Source: Euglena gracilis (Eukaryota; Euglenida; Euglenophyceae; Euglenales). From it: a stretch of 64,000 nucleotides of DNA. The stretch is taken from positions 82,580,474-82,644,473 of the forward strand of contig CP154956.1 in the NCBI GenBank assembly GCA_039621445.1, given 5' to 3'. Shown piece by piece: positions 1-11,900 of the stretch (position 1 is its first letter; each line of letters starts with the position of its first letter). The translations under genes and the position numbers were made by a program. Under the pieces are notes generated by a model that saw nothing but the letters and a program-made list of their open reading frames with translations, made no database searches and was not told where the DNA came from.

Positions 1-1699
1 CACAGACACAGGTGTGTCCTCCTTACCCCCCCTATTTGGACGATTGGGACAGGGGTGTTTGTTTCATGTGTTGAGGCCACGTTTGACACATTTGATGGTG
101 CTGCGAGGCTCTTGTTTGGCACCACGCATTGGTGACGCAAGAGAGACGTTTGTGGCACTTGGAATCTGCTGATGCAGTTTTTGTTGGCATCACCATTTCC
201 CCGACACATACAGATGCCATGAGGTGCCTGCAAAGAATTGGCTTTGTTTTTAGGAGCATGAGCCTTTTTAACCTTCGCTGCACACTTCAACGCCCGGCTC
301 AGGTCTCCGACGGCCTGAGGACGCCAAAGGGCCGAACGAGACGCACGCAGACCCAGTCCCGACACCTCGCCCGGCCCTACACCTCCTCCTGCCCGTCCGA
401 CGGCGCCCAGAGAGGAGCCTGGCAGCACCCCCCCACCCAGAGGAACCTCTGCTTTTGGTGCTCGGCAGTTGTTTCCAAACCGAACTCTCATCGCCCCTGC
501 CATCATTGATGCTGTCAAAAATAATCTTGTTATAATTGTTAATAGAAAAGATTATAAATTATAAATAAAATAATTTAAAATAATACAGGTTTTTTTCTTA
601 TTATAAAAGTATACAAGCATTTTAAAATATTTTAAAAATTTAAAAACAATATGGTTAAATATGACTAATTATACAATTAAGCCTCAAAACAAGTAATTCA
701 GCAAAGTCCAGGGCAGCCTCACGTATTGGACTCTACCTGTGCCTGGCGGCTCTCTGAGCCCGACTTCACGTCGGAGCTGAGCAGCGACGGCACGTGGAGC
801 CGCTGCCGGGGCTGCGGTCAGCCCTACGACAGCAGCCGCCACTCCTGGCCTTTGGCCCAGGCTGCTCCCCGGCCCCCGTCTGACTCAGTCTGGGCCCCGG
901 AGTGGGACACATCCACATGCAAGCACGGCCGTCCTGCAAGGCGCCACACATTTCCGGCATTCAGCTGTTGACCAAAATAACTCCCTGAATTTCCGAATTT
1001 CAGAATGCCGGTTCGAAGAGCAATTCCTTGGGACTGGATCCAGGTCAAGTCTTTGCCATCCACGGCCCATCTTACAGTCCCCCTCCCCCGTTGTCCGGGG
1101 GCGGAAGCAGTCTGTCAAAGATACCTACAACGCTGCGCCTCGGCAGGATCCCTGCTGTACATGGCCAAGCCTTAAAATTCAACCTGTGTAAAATCCACAC
1201 AATAAAATTTGCCCGCCTCTGGGTACCCGGGCCACAAGTGCACGCAAAGAACTTTGCCAGTCCAAGGACAACATGTCGTAAACTCCAAAAAGTACTTTTT
1301 TGTTGCTTTTTTTGAGATCTGTTTCGAAATTTTCGACTTTCGAGGCAGGGAACTTGGGCAAGAAATTCAGAAACTTGATTTGGTGAGACGTATTGATTTT
1401 TGGGTCCTTTGAGTTCAACGACACACCCAAAACTAAGGAATATTTTTGTTTCGGAGCTAGGTGTCTTATTTTTTTTCAGTCAGTGTTGTTTTCTCCTTGT
1501 CTGAGGCCTCCCTGCCCCCCCCCCAGTTCTTACCATATTTTTGGTGCTTAGCCAAGGTGGGGCTAGAGCCCAGAGCATCTTCATGGAATTGCCCATTTTT
1601 TTGTTCGAATGCATCTGTGTGTATTCCAACCCTCCAATATTGAAGCGCAGGCGTGTCAAGGTCAAGGGGGATAAGGTAGGTGTGTGTGTGTTGTGTGTG

Positions 1700-1755
<56 letters not shown>

Positions 1756-3059
1756 GAAGGCTGCCCATACGGGCTTGGACTGGCACACGGCACACCTTCC
1801 ACCCGTGACCTGTGCTTGGTTGGCCTTCTGGCGTGAGGCCTTTCCAGGTGGGTTTGCTGCAGGGACCCGGCGACATTTGCAGCCCAAAGCCAGCAGTGCG
1901 CAGGGCCGCCACTCTCGCCACCGCTGCCACCGCTGCAGCCAGCCACAGAGCCTCCCGCCCCCCACCTCCTCTCCGAACACCAACTCGCCCACAGACTCTT
2001 CAGCTGCGTCGCGCAATTTGAAACCTCTCGCGCAAACGGCCACCGCCATTTCGTCAACCGGTTGTCCTAATGTTGGTCCCTACTCCACTTTTGGAGTTTC
2101 GAATTTGGTCCTCCCAGCTTGGAGATGGGGCAAATTATTTATTTGACGGAAAGCCTTGGACATCTGTGACGTATGCTCATTTTTTGTTGGCGCCTCCCCC
2201 ACCTATTGCCAACTGTTTGACGACTGTTTGCTGACCAGAGCCGACCAGGGCCGACTGTGGCACCAAAATGGGAAGTGTCCATAGGTGCCTGCTTGAAACC
2301 CAGAAACAGGTTCCCCCTCGTGGTCTGCCGACCCAACCGTCAGCCCTCATTGCCGCAGCCCTCGGTTCTCGTCCCTTTTTTTTTTTGAGCCTCGCTCCCG
2401 ACCGCTGCTTTGAGGCTCTACGATGGCAGTGCCACCCCAAGAGGCTGTGTTGCCCGCCTCCCCTGTACCTACAACCCACCAGCCCTGAGTGGCTGCAATC
2501 GCGGCTTCTGGAGCTCAGTCAGGCTTTGGCCCCAAATCCTCGTCTCTCCCCCCACTGTTATGAGAGAAAGGTGGGGTACACATCCCCGTCGGCAAAGGTC
2601 CTCTCCGTCTTTCCTGGGTGGCTTTTCGTGGACCCCCACCAACTGGCGAAGGGATGGTGTGAAGGCCACGGCCGCCAACCACAACCCTTCGTCCCCAGCC
2701 TCCGGCCCGGACCTGCCGGCGACCGCCTGAAGCAAGAGATTTCCCTCGCCATCAGTCCCTCGCTGACCCCCACTGGCTCTTCCCCTCTCACCGCCCGCAC
2801 CCATCCCCCTCCATGACGAACGCCATTGGATGCAATTGCAGCAACGTTGTTTTGGCCGACGGCCGCCTCCCGGAAAGTTGTGGACCTGCAGCTGCCCCCA
2901 ACTGGTGTCTTTGGTTCTCATCAACCGCAGCGGAAATTCAAAATTTTGAAAAAATTCAAATTTTTGAAAAAATAAAAATTTTAAGAAATGGAAAAAATGA
3001 AAAATTTGAAAAAATTGATAATTTTGAAAACATCAAAAATTTTAGGAGCCGTTCATCAG
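1..3059. other. No gene assigned
   Basis: Contains an AT-rich stretch (525-680), the GT microsatellite and two GC-rich open stretches (320-560, 1830-2040) that could be exons of the plus-strand gene, but no frame is convincing. 2940-3050 is A-rich repeats. Confidence 0.5.
1679..1753. repeat. (GT)n microsatellite
   Basis: Alternating GT with few interruptions. Confidence 0.95.
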
Positions 3060-3252
3060 GCCAACAATAAGTGCATCTGTGGCCCGGTGGCCCGGTGCGC
3101 TGCCGGGCAGCCCCCAGTGAGCCCCCTGCGCCCCGAGGCCACGCCGCTGGGGCCAGCGGGGTGCTCCCCCATCACGCCGCACAGCGATCCTACCTCCATC
3201 ACCTCCACCAGCAGCCCGCCCGCCGCCGGCAAGCCCCAGAACCTCGTGCGCA
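3060..3252 (+). CDS. Pro/Ser-rich exon
   Basis: After ATCAG: ANNKCICGPVARCAAG, PEATPLGPAGCSPITP, TSSPPAAGKPQNL; donor probably CTC|GTGCGC. Preceded by an AT-rich intron. GC-rich third positions support coding. Confidence 0.45.
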
Positions 3253-6200
3253 GTGCCGCTTTGATTTAATTCAGTTCAATTGGTTGATTTCGGTAACTTG
3301 TTCAATGGTTGATTTGATTTGAATTTAGTTGATCCATGCTTTGGTCAAATCATTTATTTATTTGCAATTTATTTTTGGGTATTATTTATTATTTACTATT
3401 ATATATTATTATTATTATTATTATTTTGCTCTATTTTGGTTTACTTCAGTTTCGGGTGATGAAACATTTTATGTTCAGAATCGCCAAGATTTTTTTATTC
3501 GCCCAGGGACAACCCTGGCCCCGAGCCACTTCCCCGAGCTGCGACTGCTGCACGCCTGGCGGCAGCCGGCTGCGTCGCCACACGTCGACGGCCAGAAGGC
3601 CACGTCCCCCGACGCCCCCGCCAGCGGCGTCCCCCGGTTCCTGCGCGAGGCGCTGCCGGACCTCAAGATGCTGGTGGAGTTTGTGGATGTGCTACGGGGA
3701 GGCCCCAGCCAGGCATCGGTTTTGAGAATGGCAACCCTGTGAGGATTCCCTCCCCCCACTTTTTCCAGCACCTGGGCGTGGCTCATCGCATAGATTCTTA
3801 ATACCTGTGACCCCACCCCCCGGGAGTTGGGTGAGTTTTTGAAAATTATGGTGGGTGGGTTGGGGCCAGGCATTTGTTTAAGCACTGGCCCCCACCCCCC
3901 CCCCCCCCCGGGGGTGACTGGTTTTTTCAAACTGACTGACTGGTTTTTGGCCCGGACCCCTTCCCCCCGCCCCGGGGGGGGGTCGGCCAGGAGTGGGCAA
4001 AAGTGGCTTGAGTGTACCCGTCTCCGAGGGCGCCGGAAATTTTTTTTTTGCCTAAAATGGCCTAAAGTGACTGGAAAGTGGCCGTTTTTCTGAGTGGCCG
4101 CCCCCCCCCCCCCGGGGGGGGGTAGTGACTGGCTGGTTTTTTGAAAAGGGGGGACGGGCTGGTTTTTAAAAAAGGGGGGGGGCCCCCCCCCCCCCCCCCG
4201 GGGGTCGGTAAAGAATTGTATGGTTGGGGCAGTTGGCTCCTCTAAAGCAAAGGCCAGGCCAGAAAATTTTTTCTGGGTTATTGGCTAACTTTGAGTGAGC
4301 TTTGGGTGGGTGGGTGGGTGGGTGGATGTGTTTGTTTGACTCGCCCCCAACGTGGTTGTGCGTGGGTGATGTTTCACAAAAGTCTGTCGCATGGGAAGAT
4401 CTGCAGTGGGGGGGGGCAGCGCTGCTTGGGAATCCCCGCAACCCTATGGGTGGTGGGTGCCCCCCACCCCCATCCTGGTGGTCTGGGGGGGGGCGCTGAG
4501 CTCTTATCCCTTTATGGGTAAGAGCGAAGCGTCCCCCTGGCGAAAACCCCCCCCCGACCGGCCCCCCCTGCCCCCCCCCCCCGGGTTGGGGCCACCAGGA
4601 GAATCGGCGGATTATCACCATGATCCCGGCCCGGTTCCGGAATTTTTTTTCAGTGGATTTCTAGTTTCCGAATCACCTCCGTTTGACCCCCAACTCCCCG
4701 CCGCAAAGGGGTCCAACCTGGGTAGGCCCGCCCCCCCCCCTTTTTAAGCCCCCCCCCCCCTTTGGACTCTGCCATTTGGGCCAAAAATGTTTTCAAAATA
4801 TCTCCAAAATGAAGCCAAATCAAAGGAAATGTCCGGAGACCTAAATTGAAGCCCTTGGAACGCCCCATCTACCGGTATTTTGATTTCCCCAAAACTCCCC
4901 GCCTAGCCTGAGATACGACCGTTTTTCGGCCCAGATGGCCGTTTTGTACACTTTTCCCACTGTCCGACTTAACCGTTTTCGGGGGGGGGGGGGGGGGGGG
5001 TTTTTAAAATTTTTCGAAAATGATGCAAAATCAAAGGAAATGTCCGGAGACCCTATTAAAAGCCCTTGGAATGCCCCATCTACCGGTATTTTGATTTCCC
5101 CGCAACTTCCTGCTAAGCCCCGTTTTGGGCTGCGTTTTGGACTTTGGGTCAAAAACGGGTCAAAAAAGTCAAAAAAGTCGAAATTTTTTTCTGCCCGAAA
5201 CGATGTTTTTTTCCCTCCCGGACCCAGAAAATGTGTGTTTTTTTGAGTCAAAAATGAGCGTTTTTCCACCCCCCGGCGCCCCGTTTCGGGCACAAAACCC
5301 TTGCATTGCAGTCAAAAGAGCTCCATGGAGTGGGCCGGTTTATATGGGGGGGGGCCAATGTAGGAGTAGGTGCGCTCTTATTAAGAGCTCAGCACTATTC
5401 AAAACCTGGTCCGATCCCCCCACCAAGCCTTCCTGTGTTTCCGGAGGTGCCGATTTTTAGGTCAAATTTTTCCTTGGGTGCCGAAGGAAATTTCTTTGAG
5501 TGGTGCCATGGTGGGTGGGGGGACCCCCCACCTCCCGGCTGGTGGGTGGGACCCCTGTACAGCCCTGCTGGGGGGTCACTGAATGATCTGTGGTGTCCGA
5601 AATTGCTAAAATTGATCTAAATTGCCTGAATTTTGTTAAATGGATTACACATTCCGGTGACAAACTGGGAACGCTGTCTAGGCACCTCAGATCGGCATAG
5701 CAACAATTGGCACAGGTTGGGCTATGTGGCCATATTGACTCTTTTTGACTAATTTCATCACTTTGGCCACTTTTGGCCATTTTCGGCCAGGTTTGGCCAT
5801 TTTGTCGGCCATTTGGGACCACTTTTTGGCCGTTTTTGGCATTTCAGCCAACTAGTCTATCCAGTCTGCCTAGTGCCACCCCCCTGGTTGGAGGCGTGGT
5901 CGTTGAACAACGGAGGAGGGAGGTAATGTACCTCAAATGGTGACTCATTAAGTTCAGTTTTTCCAACATCGTGAAGAATTTGACAACAGGTGCTTGGGCC
6001 TGGTAACCAGAACAGCAGCAGCAGCAACAACCCACATACAGAGGCATGGGGACGACGCAGCTCATGCCTACTGCGTGCCACATCATGGTCTGCTTTTGTT
6101 GGCCCACCGTTCAGTGGTCTCTGAGGGGAGGGGGGTTCACAGGAGGTTGCATTGCTTCATTTGTGACAGGTACCCAACAGGACTGAGTTGCCCCCCGATC

Positions 6201-8866
6201 CCCATACGCGTTCAGCTACCCCTACTACCCCCCGATGCCTCCGCCCTTTACCGATCCCTACTTGGCGGCTGCGCTGGCGGCAGCCCACCATCCCCACTAC
6301 CCCACCCCCGGCCAGTATGGCCCCTACCACCCTGCTGGCCCGCCATACGCATACCCCCCGCCTCCTGGCTACCCATACGCCACTCCTCCCGGCGCTGTGC
6401 CGCCCGGCTATCCACCCGCGGGGTCCCAGGAATCAGTGGCCAACGAACTACATATCTTTCAAGAGCGCGAAAGCCAGTTTGGTTCCTCCTCCGGCCTATT
6501 GCCCTCAGTCTGTGTCTGTGATGACGCTTCGTTACGCCCCGTTTGTGATTTGACGAAGAGAAGGAAATGCCAAAAAGAACAGAAAAAAACTCCAAAGAGG
6601 GTGGCTTTTCTGGTTTTTTTTATGTTTCTTTAGTGATGCAAGCTGGCACATGGGTTTGTTTTTCGTAGATTTGGTTGTTCTTTTTTAAAAAAAATGCCCA
6701 ATGGCTTTTATATACTCATTTAAGGGGTTTGGTTGTATTTCACTCAAGTCAGGGGTCAATGGTTTCAATTGAGCTGATGAGGTCGACATAACCCCCCACC
6801 CTTGTGCCAATGTGTCCAGTGACAACGGGAGGACTTGTCCTCCCCCCATTGGACCCCAGAACAATTTAATTGAACCCTTTTGTTTGCAGGGCAGCTGTGG
6901 GCCCTTGGGCTGCCCTTTCCAGTCCCTTAGCATCTGGGGCTTCGCCCCAAGGTTTGAATTAAGGAGGGCGTACGGATGGAAGGGGGGGAGGTCCGGACCC
7001 TCCCTGCCAGGGGTCGGGGGGGGGGGTACTTGGGACCACCCAAAAGGTCAATTTTTTCCCCTTCTGGCGCTTCACGCCAATTTTTTCCTTCTGTGCTTTG
7101 CACCGAATTTTTTTTGCATTTTTTGACAATTTTTTGCCAAAAGTGCCCAAAACATCGCTTCTGGCCGTTTTGGGGGTCAAAAATTTTCGGCCCAGCACTC
7201 TGCTCGGGGCCGAAAATGGGTCTCCCCCACCCCCCACCCCCCAGACCAGAGGGGGGTCCAGACCCCCCCGCCTTTATATCGAAGCCTGCTTCGCCCTCCT
7301 TCGCTGTCCTGCGCCGCTGTTCCCCCCGCCGCCAGTGTCCCAGCCGGCCGCCCCGCCGCCCCCGGCCGAGCCCCCCCACCCAGCGGCCGCCCCCCCGGCC
7401 CCCCCGCCCGCCGCCCCCGCCACCGAAGACCGGCCCGCGGCCCCACCACCGCCGGCCCTGTCCCCCGCAGAACCGGTTGTCTCTGCCCAGGGCTGAACGG
7501 GAATCCCAGAAACTCCCGTCCAAGAAGTCCAGGCACCGTCCCACCCCAGGGTTGGTCAAATTTAGCCCCCATCCTGGTGGGTGGGGACAGAATTCCATGG
7601 GGGGTGGGTTGGTTTGGAACCCCCACCCACCCCCAAACCTTCCTTTTTTTTTTTTTCGACGGCACCGGTTTTTTAATCGAGATTTTTCCTACTCGACACC
7701 CGAACCCCCCACCCCCAGGTGGGAGTCGACCCTACTAGGCCTTCCCGTGCAGCGCTGCTCATGGCCCACCACCCCTGCCCCCCGCTGACCCCCCGCCACA
7801 GCTGGCCAGCACAGCCCCCCCCGCAGCGACAGCCTCCACCCCGACTCCGACCCAGGTCCCACCGCCCCCACCCCCCGCTGAACTCCCGACACAGGTGGTC
7901 ACGCCCCCTGCTGCAGCACCAGCCTCCAACCTTCCTCCGGCCCCTGTCCTGCCACCCCCACCCCCCGCTGAACTCCCGACACAGCTGGCCAGCACAGCAC
8001 CCACCGCACCGCCAGCCTCCACCCCGACCACAGCTCCTGTCCCAGAACGCCCGCCCCCCGCCGCCCTTGCGGTGGAGCCCATCAGTCCAGCTCCGGCCCT
8101 GGCTCCATCCTACACCCCACCAGCAGTCCCAATCCCTGCCCCGACACCAACTCTGGCCCCTCCAGCCCTAGCCATACAATTACTTTGCCGTGGCTTTTCA
8201 CAGCGTCGGATTGCCGTCTGGCCTGCCGAGCCTCGCAAGAGCATGGCGAGGTCCTGTTTTCCAGTTTGGGTGCGCCAGCCCTTTTGTGACCTTGTGCCAA
8301 AGCTCAAACAGAGAATATTTTCCAGGGCCTTGTCACCCAACAATTTGGGTCCTTCCCAACGATGAGCCACACCTCCCAGGGGGGGTCAAGGAAAAAAGAC
8401 TGATGCGTTTTTTATTGTTCACGCCGCATTTTTGGAAAGAGGTGACACAGCAACCGCACAGGTGATGCTCAGCAATTGCATGGCCCCAACACCGGCCCCC
8501 CAGCCCCCACAAGACAATGCCCATTCCTCCACTGCGCCTGGCCAGGCCCTTGCCCAGCCTGACCCATTGACGCCTGACCCCGCTCCACAACCCTCGCTGC
8601 CCCCGTCGCCCCCGCTGCCCCCGCAGTCAGAGCCCCCGTCGCCCCCACTGCCCCCACAGTCAGAGAATAAGGACGCATACAGCGTTGCAGCCTCCAGCCA
8701 TGCCACTGCGTCCCCATGTATGCATGTGTGTATGTAATGTACGTATGTATATCTATCTATTTATCTATATATCTATCCATTTAATATCATATGATGCGTC
8801 ATATATAATATATGTGTGCTTATTATGTATGTATGTAATGTAATGTTTGTGTGTAATTACATATGT

Positions 8867-8905
<39 letters not shown>

Positions 8906-8937
8906 CATGCATGCAGGTATGTATGTATGGATGGATG

Positions 8938-8971
<34 letters not shown>

Positions 8972-11900
8972 TGTATGTATGTATGTATGTATGTATGTAT
9001 GTATGTATGTATGTATGTATGTATGTATGTATGTATGTATGTATGTATGTATGTATGTATGTATGTATGTATGTATGTATGCATGCATGCATGCATGCAT
9101 GCATGCATGTATGTATGTATGTATGTATGTATGTATGTATGTATGTATGTATGTATGTATGTATGTGTATGTATGTATGTATGTATGTATGTATGTATGT
9201 ATGTATGTATGTATGTATGTATGTATGTATGTATGTATGTATGTATGTATGTATGTATGTATGTATGTATGTATGTATGTGTGTATGTATGTATGTATGT
9301 ATGTATGTATGTATGCATGTACGTTTGTTGCCTGTCTGTCTGTGTGTGTGCATCCTTTTGGCGAGCTGGGTTTAATGAAGGGGCGACACCTCTCCGCCCT
9401 GTGAATGGTTGTACTGTCCAGCGCAGTGACATGTGGGCAGCCCCGTCGGCCCCACCCCACCGCCCTCCATCCCCGTCCCGGCAGGACACGGTCCTGCCAC
9501 TGTGCCCACCGTGGCCACTCCCGTGGCGGAGGCCGACCTGCATGTAGTGACGGTGGTGACCGTCCATTCATTTGGCCCCCACCTGGGGTGTGTGTGGTGC
9601 TGGTATCTCCCTGCTTGAGAAGTTGCCACCCCAGAAGGTGTTCAAAAATGAAGCTTGCCCATCTTTCTAAAAGTTTCATTTTGGTGGGGATTTTCTTGAA
9701 GATTGCGAAACTTGATGATTGATTGATTGAAGATTAGATGAAAAAAACTTGATGAATGATTGAAGATTGCCAAAACTTGATTTGGTGTATGTTTTTGTTA
9801 ATTTTGGGATCCTAGACAATTGCTTAAGCACTGGCTGACCCCCCTCCCCGGGGGTGACTGACTGGTTTTTTCAGAGTGACTGACTGGCTTTGGGCTCAAA
9901 CCCCCTCCCCCCGGGGGGGGTTGGTCAGGGGTGGGCAAAAGTGGCTTCAGTGACCCCGGCACTGAAGGCTCTGGGGAAATTTTTTTGCCTAAATTTTTAG
10001 GGGGCAGTGACTGACTGGTTTCCCGAAAAAAAAAAGTGACTGGCTTGTTTTTCGAAAAGTAGAGTGACCCCCCCCCTGGGGGTCGGTAAAAAAATTGTAT
10101 GATCTGGTCACTCAGGCCAAAAATGCCAAAAAAAATACACCATTTCACCACTTCTTCAAACAGGATTTGAGTTGTATCTTTTCTTTTGGCACCCTCGGCG
10201 CTGGGTGGGCCACTTTCCCACTCCTGCCCTGGGGGGCAAACACGTGTTAGTGTGTGCGTGTTTTTCATTCGATTGTGCAAAATTTGTGTCTTTGAGTTTA
10301 TTTGTGCTTTTTGTTGAGTGTGTTTTCCCCCTCCTTTCCCTTGGGTGAAAGTGAATTGACGTTGGTGACGCCGCAGGCCTCATTCTCCGCAGAACCCCCG
10401 CCCGACACCCCCATCCATGCTGTGGCACACCATCTCTACCAAAATGCAGGGACCGGGAGGGAAAAGCACAAGAAGATTGTGAGGTCCTGCTTTCTTTTCC
10501 GGCTGGTCTGTTCATTGTTTGTCGTTGGTGAGCGCGGGGGTGCTTCTTACTGCGCCTTTGTTGCCGGAGTTGGCAATGACGAGGCCTCCTCCGACACCTT
10601 GGCAAAGCTGAACCGTCGTGCACCCCCCCCCCCACATGGTCGCTTGGTGGGGGGCTCCCCCCCTCCGGCTACAAGGTTCATGCCTGAGTAGTGCTGCCGT
10701 GTAGTCTCCCGAGTTTGAATTGGGTGAAACTGAAATTGGCACCAAATGCCTCCCAAGTTTCGGAATTAGGTGAAACTGGCACAAAATGCCTCCCAAGTTT
10801 CGGAATTGGGTGAAACTGGCACCAAATGGGGAGAAACTGGAAGCCCGAGTTTGTTTTTGTTCCCCCTCCCCCAACGAGCCATGGAGCAGGGAGCTCCGGA
10901 TGTGGTTCACCGTTGTGGTTCTCATTTTGCAACCTTCGCATGCACCAGAAGAGACGGCTTCATTTTTTTTTGGTGGAGGCAGGGTCTCACCCGGCCAGAA
11001 GCCTTTCCTCAATCATCCCCCCTTGTTTGTTAGGGTTTGGAAGAATTCACACCATTTCCCAGCAATTTGCGCCGGATGTAAGGTTCGTCGTCTGGTGTGT
11101 GGAGACTGTGGGGGGGGGCAAATATACCTCCATTTAATGTTCCTTTGCTCTTCGTTCTGGGTTCCTGTTGGGGTCTTTTTTTTTGTCTCCGAGGGTTGCA
11201 CCCCCTTGGATCCATGAAGGCTCTGTATTTACTGATGAATGGGGCATGCATTGGGAGTGCTGATGAGATGAAAAAGAGATGAAAAAGAGATGAAACACTG
11301 TTCATCCTCAAAGGTGTTCTCACTGCTGGGGGAGAGAAAGGAAGATTTCCTTAAAAAGAAGGTCGCACCCCCCCCCCCCTTGGGGGTGGATGCTATGGCC
11401 AGGCAGGGGGGTAGGGCACTTTGGACCCCCTGTGGGGGGTTGGGTTTTTGGGTGGGTAGTGCAATACCCCCCCCCCCCAGCGCTGAAGGTGCCAGGGCCC
11501 GAAAATGGCCATTTTCAAGGGAAATTTGGCTGGGTCGGCAGGCACCGGGGTCCAAAACTTATCCACTTATCCACTTATCCCCCTGGGGGGTGCCTGCTAT
11601 CGGCAGGCACCCCATAGCACAAGGCACCCCCCTCCCCCCGCGTTAACAAAAAGAAGCCTGGAATGAACCCAGAGCTCGACACCACGGAAAAGCTTCTTCT
11701 CGTTCCCTTCCCCGACTGCATTTCTCTTTTCAAACCGGCAAACTCTCTGGCCCAGCCACGGCATGCCCCGTCTCACTCCAGCACCATCCCCCACCTCTTG
11801 TCGTGGTGCATCCAGCGGACAATGTCACGGGGGGCCGCCAGCCAGGTTTGCCTCTCCATCCGGTGCTCTGCTGAAAGGCTTTGTGGAACGAAAGTCGCAG

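Noticed and set aside
32-563. Open frame ending LIAPAIIDAVKNN and NRKDYKL-stop near 330-563
   Set aside because: The last third is AT-rich intron-like sequence; acceptor and upstream frame are weak. Mentioned only as a possible exon.
8765-9679. Long ORFs of repeated CMYV or HTYI
   Set aside because: Direct translation of the ATGT microsatellite on both strands and in several frames; not a protein.
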